The notes beneath the pieces are model-generated. The model was not told the origin of the DNA. It saw nothing but the letters and a program-made list of their open reading frames with translations, and did no database searches. A DNA stretch of 41,654 nucleotides from an uncultured Hungatella sp. (GTDB taxonomy: Bacteria; Bacillota; Clostridia; Lachnospirales; Lachnospiraceae): positions 1-41,654 of the forward strand of contig CAMTAF010000019.1 in the NCBI GenBank assembly GCA_947066955.1. Reading direction: 5' to 3'. Both the position numbers and the translations under genes were made by a program. Positions 1 to 6,609 of this stretch are shown in pieces. Each line of letters begins with the position of its first letter. Positions within the stretch are counted from its first letter, which is position 1.

Positions 1-46
1 TATCCTTAAATCTGTTAGCCTTCGTGTACTCTGGACGTTCAGCCAT
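1..46 (-). CDS. possible 5' end of a gene running off the left edge
   Basis: An open frame leaves the window leftward from an ATG at 46-44, beginning MAERPEYTKANRFKD. The same frame stays open upstream to just after the ppdK stop codon (residues like YIYFCTLTVSREDVRAF), so the true start may be earlier. The GAGAG a few bases before the ATG is a weak ribosome site. The residue mix looks protein-like, but too little is visible to name a family. It lies 67 bp downstream of ppdK on the same strand with no terminator visible between them, so co-transcription is possible. Confidence 0.3.
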   Translation of the reverse strand, partial: MAERPEYTKANRFKD

Positions 47-113
47 AAATGCTCTCACATCCTCTCTTGACACCGTTAAGGTACAGAAGTAAATATAGGG
101 TTGTCTAATTCCT

Positions 114-2738
114 CTAGTTGTTAATAGCTGCCTGTGCTGCCGCCAGTCTCGCGATAGGAACTCTGAACGGTGAGCAGGACACATAGTCCAGGCCGATCTT
201 GTGGCAGAACTCTACAGAGGACGGATCTCCGCCGTGCTCGCCGCAGATGCCTACGTGCAGATCGGGACGTACCGGTTTGCCCTTCTGGATGGCCATCTCC
301 ATCAGCTGTCCCACGCCTGTCTGATCCAGCTTGGCGAATGGGTCGTTCTCGAAAATCTTGGTGTCATAGTAAGCGTTCAGGAACTTGCCTGCGTCGTCGC
401 GGGAGAAGCCGAAGCACATCTGGGTCAGGTCGTTTGTGCCGAAGCAGAAGAACTCAGCCTCTTTGGCGATCTCGTCGGCGGTAAGGGCCGCTCTCGGGAT
501 CTCGATCATGGTACCCACCTCGTACTTAAGGCTGACTCCTGCTGCCGCGATCTCGGCGTCAGCGGTCTCCACTACAATCTTCTTGACAAACTTGAGCTCT
601 TTGATGTCGCAGATAAGAGGAATCATGATCTCCGGGCATACGTTCCAGTCAGCGTGAGCCTTCTGAACATTGATAGCGGCGCGGATCACGGCCTTGGTCT
701 GCATCTTGGCGATCTCCGGATAGGTGACGGCCAGACGGCATCCTCTGTGGCCCATCATGGGGTTGAACTCATGAAGGGAAGCGATGATGTTCTTGATCTG
801 CTCAACGGTCTTGCCCTGAGCCTTGGCCAGCTTCTCAATGTCCTCCTCCTCGGTGGGAACGAACTCATGAAGCGGCGGATCCAGGAAACGGATACATACC
901 GGGTTGCCCTCCAGAGCCTCATAGAGTTTCTCGAAGTCGCCCTGCTGTACGGGAAGGATCTTCTCCAGAGCCGCCTCTCTCTCCTCTACGGTATCGGAAC
1001 AGATCATCTCGCGGAACGCCTCGATCCTGTCGCCCTCAAAGAACATATGCTCGGTACGGCAAAGGCCGATTCCCTCGGCGCCCAGCTCTCTTGCCTTCCT
1101 GGCATCAGCCGGTGTGTCTGCATTGGTTCTTACTTTCAGTCTTCTGTACTTGTCGGCCCATCCCATGATTCTGCCGAACTCGCCTGCGATGGCGGCGTCC
1201 ACGGTAGGAATGATACCGTCATAGATATTGCCGGTGGAACCGTCTAAGGACAGCCAGTCCCCTTCATGGTACTCCTTGCCGGCCAGAACGAATCTCTTGT
1301 TTTCTTCGTCCATAGCAATCTCGGAGCAGCCGGATACGCAGCAGGTACCCATACCGCGGGCAACAACGGCCGCATGGCTTGTCATGCCTCCGCGGACTGT
1401 CAGAATACCCTGAGCTGCCTTCATACCCTCGATATCCTCCGGGGAGGTCTCAAGACGAACCAGGACTACCTTCTCGCCTCTCGCAGCCCATGCCTTTGCG
1501 TCCTCGGCGGTAAATACAATCTTGCCGCAGGCAGCGCCCGGTGACGCAGCCAGGGCCTTTGCTGCCGGCTGGGCCTTCTTAAGGGCAGCCTGGTCAAACT
1601 GGGGATGAAGAAGGGTATCTAAGTTTCTGGGATCGATCATGGAAACTGCCTTCTTCTCATCGATCATGCCCTCGTCAACCAGATCGCAGGCAATCTTAAG
1701 GGCAGCCTTAGCGGTTCTCTTGCCGTTACGGGTCTGCAGCATATAAAGCTTTCTGTCCTCGATGGTGAACTCCATATCCTGCATGTCTCTGTAGTGGTCT
1801 TCCAGTGTATGGCAGATCTTTACAAACTGCTCATAAACTTCCGGCATAACCTCCTTTAACTGGTCGATCTTCTGAGGTGTGCGGACACCGGCAACTACGT
1901 CCTCGCCCTGTGCGTTCATCAGGAACTCACCCATAAGGTGCTTCTCACCTGTAGCAGGGTCACGGGTAAAGGCAACGCCTGTGCCGGAGGTCTCGCCCAT
2001 GTTGCCGAACGCCATCATCTGTACGTTAACGGCAGTACCCCAGGAATAGGGGATGTCGTTGTCGCGGCGGTATACGTTGGCTCTTGGGTTGTCCCAGGAA
2101 CGGAACACGGCCTTGATGGCCTCCATGAGCTGCTCCTTGGGATCGGTGGGGAAGTCGGAGCCGATCTTCTCTTTGTACTCGGCCTTGAACTGCTCGGCCA
2201 GCTCTTTTAAATCCTCGGCGGTTAAGTCTACGTCCTGGGTAACACCTTTTTCCTTCTTCATCTTGTCGATGAGCTCTTCGAAGTACTTTTTGCCTACTTC
2301 CATAACCACATCGGAGAACATCTGGATAAATCTTCTGTAGCAGTCCCATGCCCAGCGGGGATTGCCGGACTTGGCGGCCAGAACCTCCACCACTTCCTCG
2401 TTAAGACCCAGGTTCAGGATGGTGTCCATCATACCCGGCATGGAAGCCCTCGCGCCGGAGCGGACGGAAACCAGAAGGGGATTCTCCTTGTCGCCGAACT
2501 TCTTGCCGGTGATCTCTTCCATCTTGCCGATGTATTCCATGATCTGATCCATGATCTCGTCATTGATCTTCTTGCCGTCCTCATAGTACTGGGTACATGC
2601 TTCTGTGGTAATGGTAAATCCCTGGGGTACGGGAAGTCCCAGGTTTGTCATCTCAGCCAGGTTGGCGCCTTTGCCGCCCAACAGATTTCTCATGTTGGCA
2701 TTACCCTCGCTGAACAAATAGACCCACTTGTTTGCCAT
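114..2738 (-). CDS. ppdK: pyruvate, phosphate dikinase
   Basis: Cytoplasmic enzyme that interconverts pyruvate + ATP + Pi and PEP + AMP + PPi. In anaerobic Firmicutes it serves PPi-linked glycolysis or PEP synthesis. The 874 residues are full length. The N-terminal ATP-grasp region carries GGKGANLAEM (residues 22-31) and SVRSGARASMPGMMDT. The central phosphohistidine domain has GGMTSHAAVVARGMG, and the His codon at 1376-1374 is residue 455, the same number as the catalytic His of the Clostridium symbiosum enzyme. The C-terminal PEP/pyruvate barrel has GLCRTEHMFF, MGHRGCRL and GICGEHGGDPSS. The start is set by AGGAGG nine bases before the ATG. A promoter and a cre-like box lie upstream. No lesion is seen. 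Confidence 0.97.
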   Translation of the reverse strand: MANKWVYLFSEGNANMRNLLGGKGANLAEMTNLGLPVPQGFTITTEACTQYYEDGKKINDEIMDQIMEYIGKMEEITGKKFGDKENPLLVSVRSGARASMPGMMDTILNLGLNEEVVEVLAAKSGNPRWAWDCYRRFIQMFSDVVMEVGKKYFEELIDKMKKEKGVTQDVDLTAEDLKELAEQFKAEYKEKIGSDFPTDPKEQLMEAIKAVFRSWDNPRANVYRRDNDIPYSWGTAVNVQMMAFGNMGETSGTGVAFTRDPATGEKHLMGEFLMNAQGEDVVAGVRTPQKIDQLKEVMPEVYEQFVKICHTLEDHYRDMQDMEFTIEDRKLYMLQTRNGKRTAKAALKIACDLVDEGMIDEKKAVSMIDPRNLDTLLHPQFDQAALKKAQPAAKALAASPGAACGKIVFTAEDAKAWAARGEKVVLVRLETSPEDIEGMKAAQGILTVRGGMTSHAAVVARGMGTCCVSGCSEIAMDEENKRFVLAGKEYHEGDWLSLDGSTGNIYDGIIPTVDAAIAGEFGRIMGWADKYRRLKVRTNADTPADARKARELGAEGIGLCRTEHMFFEGDRIEAFREMICSDTVEEREAALEKILPVQQGDFEKLYEALEGNPVCIRFLDPPLHEFVPTEEEDIEKLAKAQGKTVEQIKNIIASLHEFNPMMGHRGCRLAVTYPEIAKMQTKAVIRAAINVQKAHADWNVCPEIMIPLICDIKELKFVKKIVVETADAEIAAAGVSLKYEVGTMIEIPRAALTADEIAKEAEFFCFGTNDLTQMCFGFSRDDAGKFLNAYYDTKIFENDPFAKLDQTGVGQLMEMAIQKGKPVRPDLHVGICGEHGGDPSSVEFCHKIGLDYVSCSPFRVPIARLAAAQAAINN

Positions 2739-2862
2739 AAGTATCTTCCTCCTAAAGTTGTGTGTAGAGCTTGTCTACAGATTCTCCCCCACCGGCCCTT
2801 TGTCTCTCCTGCTTTGGCCTGAAATATCCGGCCCGGAAAGGACCCGCCGGCGGTCTGCTAAT

Positions 2863-2890
2863 AGTATAACACAATTCAAAATCTAGTAAA
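2863..2890 (-). promoter_or_regulatory. sigma-A-like promoter of ppdK
   Basis: On the minus strand TTTACT (2890-2885) and TATACT (2868-2863) are separated by 16 bp, about 125 bp before the ppdK start codon. The leader between them and the gene is GC-rich (CCGCCGGCGGG), so the transcript may be structured. Identified by eye only. Confidence 0.55.
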
Positions 2891-2946
2891 GTGGTTTTCT
2901 GGAAAAAAATGTGACAATTTTTGTGCGTAATCAATAGTTTTTTTGA

Positions 2947-2960
2947 TGTAAGCGGTTACA
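2947..2960. promoter_or_regulatory. cre-like CcpA operator upstream of ppdK
   Basis: TGTAAGCGGTTACA fits every position of the Gram-positive catabolite-responsive consensus TGWAANCGNTNWCA and is nearly palindromic. Its centre lies about 65 bp upstream of the -35 hexamer of the ppdK promoter. CcpA control of this central carbon gene is inferred. Upstream placement is more often linked to activation than to roadblock. Confidence 0.5.
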
Positions 2961-3081
2961 TTTTTTGTGTATAATCACATATCCGTCATTAATTCGCATA
3001 TACGAATATCCTTGTTTGTTCACTTTCTACACTCCTCTTAAGGTTTGGGCCGCGCCCGGTGATGCCTATGGATTCTGTCTT
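2961..3081. other. non-coding stretch between ppdK control region and SWIM gene
   Basis: The 343 bp between the ppdK start and the end of the SWIM gene hold the ppdK promoter and the cre-like box. The rest is AT-rich sequence plus a short GC-rich patch (CGCGCCCGG near 3051-3059). I see no terminator with a T-run for the SWIM gene and no RNA gene here. Confidence 0.5.
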
Positions 3082-4794
3082 CTAAAGCTTCTTCAGTTCA
3101 TCCATCAGGGCAGGGCGGTTGTTGTACATGCTCTTCCACTGGCCGACGATTTGATCCACCTGTTCTTTTCCGCCTTTTATCTTTTTCATCCTTCTGAGGA
3201 TTGCCACCCAGTTTTGGTACTCTTTTCTGGGAGCCGTCCGCCCTGCCAGCTTCATCAACTCATCTGTATATTTCTGAAGAACCTCCCGGGGGTACCGGTC
3301 TTTCAGCACATCCTCGTACTCCTGGATAGTGTAAAGCCCTATTGCGGACACCGCACAGTTCAGCAGGCGGTCATAAAGTTTTTCTTCTTTGTAGAGAGGC
3401 TCTATCCTGGTAAACCGTGGAAGGACGGCAAAAATCTTCTCCCGCGCCGCCTCCCATTCTTCTTTTTGGTAAAGTCCTTTCAGCTCCCGAAAGGCTTCCA
3501 GATTCCCGGGGGCCTGTTTGGTGACGATCTCCCACAGCTGTTCCCGGTACTCTTTGGTCTTTCCCGCAGTCCGGTAAATATTTTTGAGCATCTCGGAAAA
3601 CTGTCTCACCAGCCCTGTCTTGGAAGCGTCCAGTTTCAGGCTTTCTTTTAAGATGCTGATGGCCTGGTCGTAATCTTTTTGTTCCATGCACCGGGATATG
3701 CAGTACCGTCTCACATCCGTATATTTCCAGTTTTCCATGCAGTACTCGTCGATGCTGTCATCACTCTGCCCCAGCTCCTCCATGAGGCCGATGTGGCGCA
3801 TAACCCATTTTTCGCTCTCATAATCAGCGCTCCAGCTCTCCGGACTTTTTTTTGCCTCCTGCGCCTTTTTTTCTGTAAAATCCAGCTTAGCTTTGAGATA
3901 ATTTTTCTCATGAAAATGTTCCATGACAAAATCTTCCATGTAGTCTTCCATGTAGTCCGGCATAGATCCGTCCAGGCGGCTGACAAACCAGCGATACATG
4001 TCCCTCTCCACATCACCGTCTGCCCTGTCCAGGATCTCCTCCCAGATCTCCAGGCAGTTTTCTCCGATCTCGCCCTGCCCGCCGTCAGAGTCATCCATGT
4101 CCGTCTGTGCCACCTCCGCAAAGACATACCTGGAAAGCTCAAAAGCCTCCTTGAGGCAGCCTCTTTCTATCATTCCCGCCGCGTCTTCTGTGAGATACCG
4201 CTCCATCTCCCTTATGAACCCCTTGGCCTCGGAATAGGGGATGAACCCGCCTCTCCCGGAATACCGTCTCACCGTCTTGTCCACCAGATTTTTATAACGG
4301 TCCATATCTTCTCTGGAAATGTCCGCGGAAATAAGAAGCTTGAATCTGGAAAGCATCTTCTCATCGTTTTTCAGGATCTCGGTCAGAAAATTTCTCACTA
4401 CCTTTTCGTCAGCCTGTTCTACCAGCTCCTTGACCTTGTCCTCTTTCTTCTGCTCCCTTTTTCCTGTCCCTTTTTTGTCAGAAGCGCTATCCACGTCTTC
4501 GTCTTCCTGATCCCAATCGTCTTCCTCGTCCTGGTCCTGTTCATCCTCCTCCCACTGATACAGCACCGCTGCCATGTGTTTGCAGTTCTCACCGGACTCC
4601 GCATATGGGCAGGAGCAGTACATGTCTGCCACTCCATCATCGCGGAGCTTAATCTCCACGTCATACTTTTCCGTTCCCCAGACCGTGGCCGTGATCCGGT
4701 CTTTTCGGACCTCTAAATCCTCCACCGCCCCCTCCTCAAAATACTCAAAACCCCGGGCCAAAATATGGCTTCTAAAATAGCTTTCCCATTCCAT
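3082..4794 (-). CDS. SWIM zinc-finger protein with helical-repeat C-terminus
   Basis: The protein has 570 residues from the chosen start. A SWIM-type zinc motif lies near the N-terminus: CSC (about residues 60-62), then CKH (about 71-73), in the CxC...CxH arrangement typical of nucleic-acid or protein-binding SWIM domains. A very acidic linker (runs of E and D, residues ~85-110) follows, and the remaining ~430 residues are helical and charged, resembling TPR-like solenoids of SWIM proteins next to SNF2 helicases. No helicase is adjacent here. The ATG at 4794 has AGAGG six to seven bases upstream; the in-frame ATG at 4812 has no ribosome site. The promoter and the first codons are duplicated at 6482-6562. 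Molecular function is unknown. Confidence 0.8.
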   Translation of the reverse strand: MEWESYFRSHILARGFEYFEEGAVEDLEVRKDRITATVWGTEKYDVEIKLRDDGVADMYCSCPYAESGENCKHMAAVLYQWEEDEQDQDEEDDWDQEDEDVDSASDKKGTGKREQKKEDKVKELVEQADEKVVRNFLTEILKNDEKMLSRFKLLISADISREDMDRYKNLVDKTVRRYSGRGGFIPYSEAKGFIREMERYLTEDAAGMIERGCLKEAFELSRYVFAEVAQTDMDDSDGGQGEIGENCLEIWEEILDRADGDVERDMYRWFVSRLDGSMPDYMEDYMEDFVMEHFHEKNYLKAKLDFTEKKAQEAKKSPESWSADYESEKWVMRHIGLMEELGQSDDSIDEYCMENWKYTDVRRYCISRCMEQKDYDQAISILKESLKLDASKTGLVRQFSEMLKNIYRTAGKTKEYREQLWEIVTKQAPGNLEAFRELKGLYQKEEWEAAREKIFAVLPRFTRIEPLYKEEKLYDRLLNCAVSAIGLYTIQEYEDVLKDRYPREVLQKYTDELMKLAGRTAPRKEYQNWVAILRRMKKIKGGKEQVDQIVGQWKSMYNNRPALMDELKKL

Positions 4795-4855
4795 TTTTTT
4801 CCTCTTTTGCATTTTTATTCAGTATAACATGTCTCTGCTGTTATTAAAAGAGTGA
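4776..4855. repeat. direct repeat, copy A (SWIM gene promoter and 5' end)
   Basis: About 80 bp that recur at 6482-6562 with roughly three substitutions and one single-base indel. The repeat spans the SWIM promoter (TATACT at 4826-4821, TTTAAT at 4848-4843, 16-bp spacer), the ribosome site, and the ATG with its first few codons. The two copies bracket the AlbA_2 gene and the methylase-like remnant. Confidence 0.85.
4821..4848 (-). promoter_or_regulatory. promoter of the SWIM gene
   Basis: Minus-strand TTTAAT (4848-4843), 16 bp, TATACT (4826-4821), some 27 bp upstream of the preferred ATG. The same hexamers and spacing occur in repeat copy B at 6528-6555, so copy B could drive the AlbA_2 gene. 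Confidence 0.45.
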
Positions 4856-4879
4856 GTTTGCGGGTATCACCGGTGAATT

Positions 4880-6352
4880 TTAGCTCTGCCATATATCTTC
4901 CTCAACCAGAAGCTCCCAGTGTCCATTATGACTGCTTCCTATTCTCTTGATAAACTGTTGCTTTTTCATCTTATTCAGATAGTACTTTACACGGTCTACC
5001 GTCCACCCCAATTCCAGAGCCAGCTCTTTTTGAGTCATCTCAGGCTGTTTATACACAAGTGCAAGTATAGCCTTATCTTCATTGGTCAAACGGAGACTAT
5101 CTGTTTGGGTAGGACTTTGGGTAGTTTGGGTAGTTTGGGTAGTTTGGGTAGTGACACCATTGCTCCCAAATGCACCTTCTATCTGCCGGTACATATTCAC
5201 CCGGAAGTCACCGTCAAAGTCGATAAATTCAGGCTCCGGCAAGCCATACTCGCTACACTCACGGAGGATTCGAGGAATGCCGCTGCCCCATTTTTCAATG
5301 ATCTTCATGTAAGCAAAGGCAGAGGCAATGGCACGGTTTCGTGGCTTGGAATAGCCTTCCTTCATTTTCTTGATGGAAACGCCATTCAGTAACATACCGG
5401 GGGAAGTGATCTCCAATCGATCATCAAAGAGCGCTATTTGGATATTTCCTGGCTCCAAATATGACCGATGTGCCACGGAATTTACGATCATTTCCCGCAC
5501 ACTATCCACTGGTAGCTCGTACCTGTCCTGCCGGTACATGCCTTGTATCCGCATCCCACGATTGATCTTTTCCAATACATACTGGAATGCAGCCTCCATC
5601 TGATCTTGGATGGAGCCTTCAAATTCCCGCCGGTCTACGAAATATGCCCGATCTTTGCCCTTGAAAACAGCGCACTGGATGACCGGCTGGAACCTTGCCT
5701 GCCCGGTGAGCAGGGCATAAGCATTGGTAGGAACCACGGCTCCATCTTTTTCAGCCAGAACACCCCAAGAAATCAGCACATTCTGCGTCACATCCTTGAC
5801 TTTCAGCTTTTCACCTTCGGTCAGTGTGTTGCGGATCGCCGTGGCTTTCATTTCAGCACAGAGACGTTCAATATCCTCTGGTGTTGCTGCCAAACCTTCG
5901 CAAATTTCGCAGTCATAATAGCGGTTCAGGCCTTCCAGAATCAGCTCCTTCAACATATAATCGGCCACCGGCCTTGTGGTTCCAGCCGACCGGACATACG
6001 TACCACTGACCATGCCCTTCGACTTGATATAGTATGGCCGCATCTTGCCGGGGAAAATTTCCACCACGATGACAGTTTTATCCTCCACGGTGTGCAAAGT
6101 TATATCCGGAATGATGGTTGGCTCACAGCTATCTGAAATTGCATTGGTAATGGCATCAATCGTCTGGAATATTATGTCCGTGTCCATGCCCACCACTTCC
6201 AGCGTCTTATCATCCACACCAAAAATAATTTTGCCACCACGGTCATTGGCATAGGCCACCACGGTCTTCATATATTTTGCACTGTCCTTTGGAACAGTGA
6301 CTTTATATTCCACATTGACGGACTCGCCAGAAAACAGCGTATCCTTTTCCAT
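4880..6352 (-). CDS. AlbA_2 (Schlafen-type) ATP-binding protein with winged-helix tail
   Basis: Full-length protein of 490 residues. The N-terminal AlbA_2 domain (about residues 8-130) shows ESVNVEYK and ANDRGGKIIFGVDD. A central GHKL-like ATPase module (about 275-385) shows VREMIVNSVAHRSY, LEITSPGML and EKWGSGIPRI. A TQTTQTTQTTQ linker encoded by 9-bp DNA repeats leads to a C-terminal winged helix (about 430-480, MTQKELALELGWTVDRVKYYLNKM). Such proteins act as putative regulators and often sit near restriction or BREX genes. The start follows GGAGGG six bases before the ATG. Base composition is more AT-rich than its neighbours, and the gene lies between direct repeats, so I infer acquisition by insertion. 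The target is unknown. Confidence 0.85.
   Translation of the reverse strand: MEKDTLFSGESVNVEYKVTVPKDSAKYMKTVVAYANDRGGKIIFGVDDKTLEVVGMDTDIIFQTIDAITNAISDSCEPTIIPDITLHTVEDKTVIVVEIFPGKMRPYYIKSKGMVSGTYVRSAGTTRPVADYMLKELILEGLNRYYDCEICEGLAATPEDIERLCAEMKATAIRNTLTEGEKLKVKDVTQNVLISWGVLAEKDGAVVPTNAYALLTGQARFQPVIQCAVFKGKDRAYFVDRREFEGSIQDQMEAAFQYVLEKINRGMRIQGMYRQDRYELPVDSVREMIVNSVAHRSYLEPGNIQIALFDDRLEITSPGMLLNGVSIKKMKEGYSKPRNRAIASAFAYMKIIEKWGSGIPRILRECSEYGLPEPEFIDFDGDFRVNMYRQIEGAFGSNGVTTQTTQTTQTTQSPTQTDSLRLTNEDKAILALVYKQPEMTQKELALELGWTVDRVKYYLNKMKKQQFIKRIGSSHNGHWELLVEEDIWQS
5104..5151. repeat. 9-bp tandem repeat inside the AlbA_2 gene
   Basis: TTTGGGTAG occurs four times head to tail at 5116-5151, with another copy at 5104-5112 separated by GAC. 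It encodes the Thr-Gln-Thr linker between the ATPase module and the winged helix. The unit is a multiple of three, so copy-number change alters linker length without a frameshift. Confidence 0.9.
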
Positions 6353-6388
6353 TGTCGTCCCTCCAAACGCTTTTAGATTAGTATACCT

Positions 6389-6487
6389 TTATATCTTAGC
6401 CAATACCTGGTATTTTACGCCGTCCACAACCTGGACTTTCTCGTAATTAGCCTTCACGCCATTATCCAAGTCAATGGAGATAATAGT
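6389..6487 (-). pseudogene. C-terminal remnant resembling an N6-adenine DNA methylase tail
   Basis: A short frame ending at the TAA 6391-6389 reads TIISIDLDNGVKANYEKVQ and then VVDGVKYQVLAKI. The DLDxGVKxNYEKxQ pattern is what I recall from the extreme C-terminus of class I SAM-dependent DNA methyltransferases of the PglX/Eco57I type. No start codon or body of such a gene is present: on its 5' side the frame runs straight into repeat copy B. It ends 36 bp before the AlbA_2 start, as it would if the two had been neighbours in a defence operon. Family assignment is from memory and needs a search. Confidence 0.4.
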
Positions 6488-6562
6488 TTTCCCATTCCAT
6501 TGTTTTTCCTCTTTTGCATTTTTATTCAGTATAACATGCCTCTGCTGTTATTAAAAGAGTGA
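6482..6562. repeat. direct repeat, copy B (duplicated SWIM 5' end)
   Basis: Partner of the repeat at 4776-4855. It contains the same promoter hexamers (TATACT 6533-6528, TTTAAT 6555-6550), the GAGG ribosome site and ATGGAATGGGAAA, after which similarity to the SWIM gene stops. It is therefore a truncated duplicate of the SWIM gene start on the far side of the inserted segment. Confidence 0.85.
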
Positions 6563-6609
6563 ATTATTTTCTGCAAAATCCGCCTTGCCATCATATACGG
6601 CCTACCATG

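Noticed and set aside
201..1247. 348-residue plus-strand ORF antisense to ppdK
   Set aside because: Lies wholly within the ppdK coding sequence, has no ribosome site and no recognisable domain; long antisense frames are common opposite GC-biased genes.
2941..2970. TGTAAGCGGTTACA followed by TTTTTT as a plus-strand terminator
   Set aside because: No plus-strand gene ends here and the stem is only six pairs; the exact fit to the cre consensus is the better reading.
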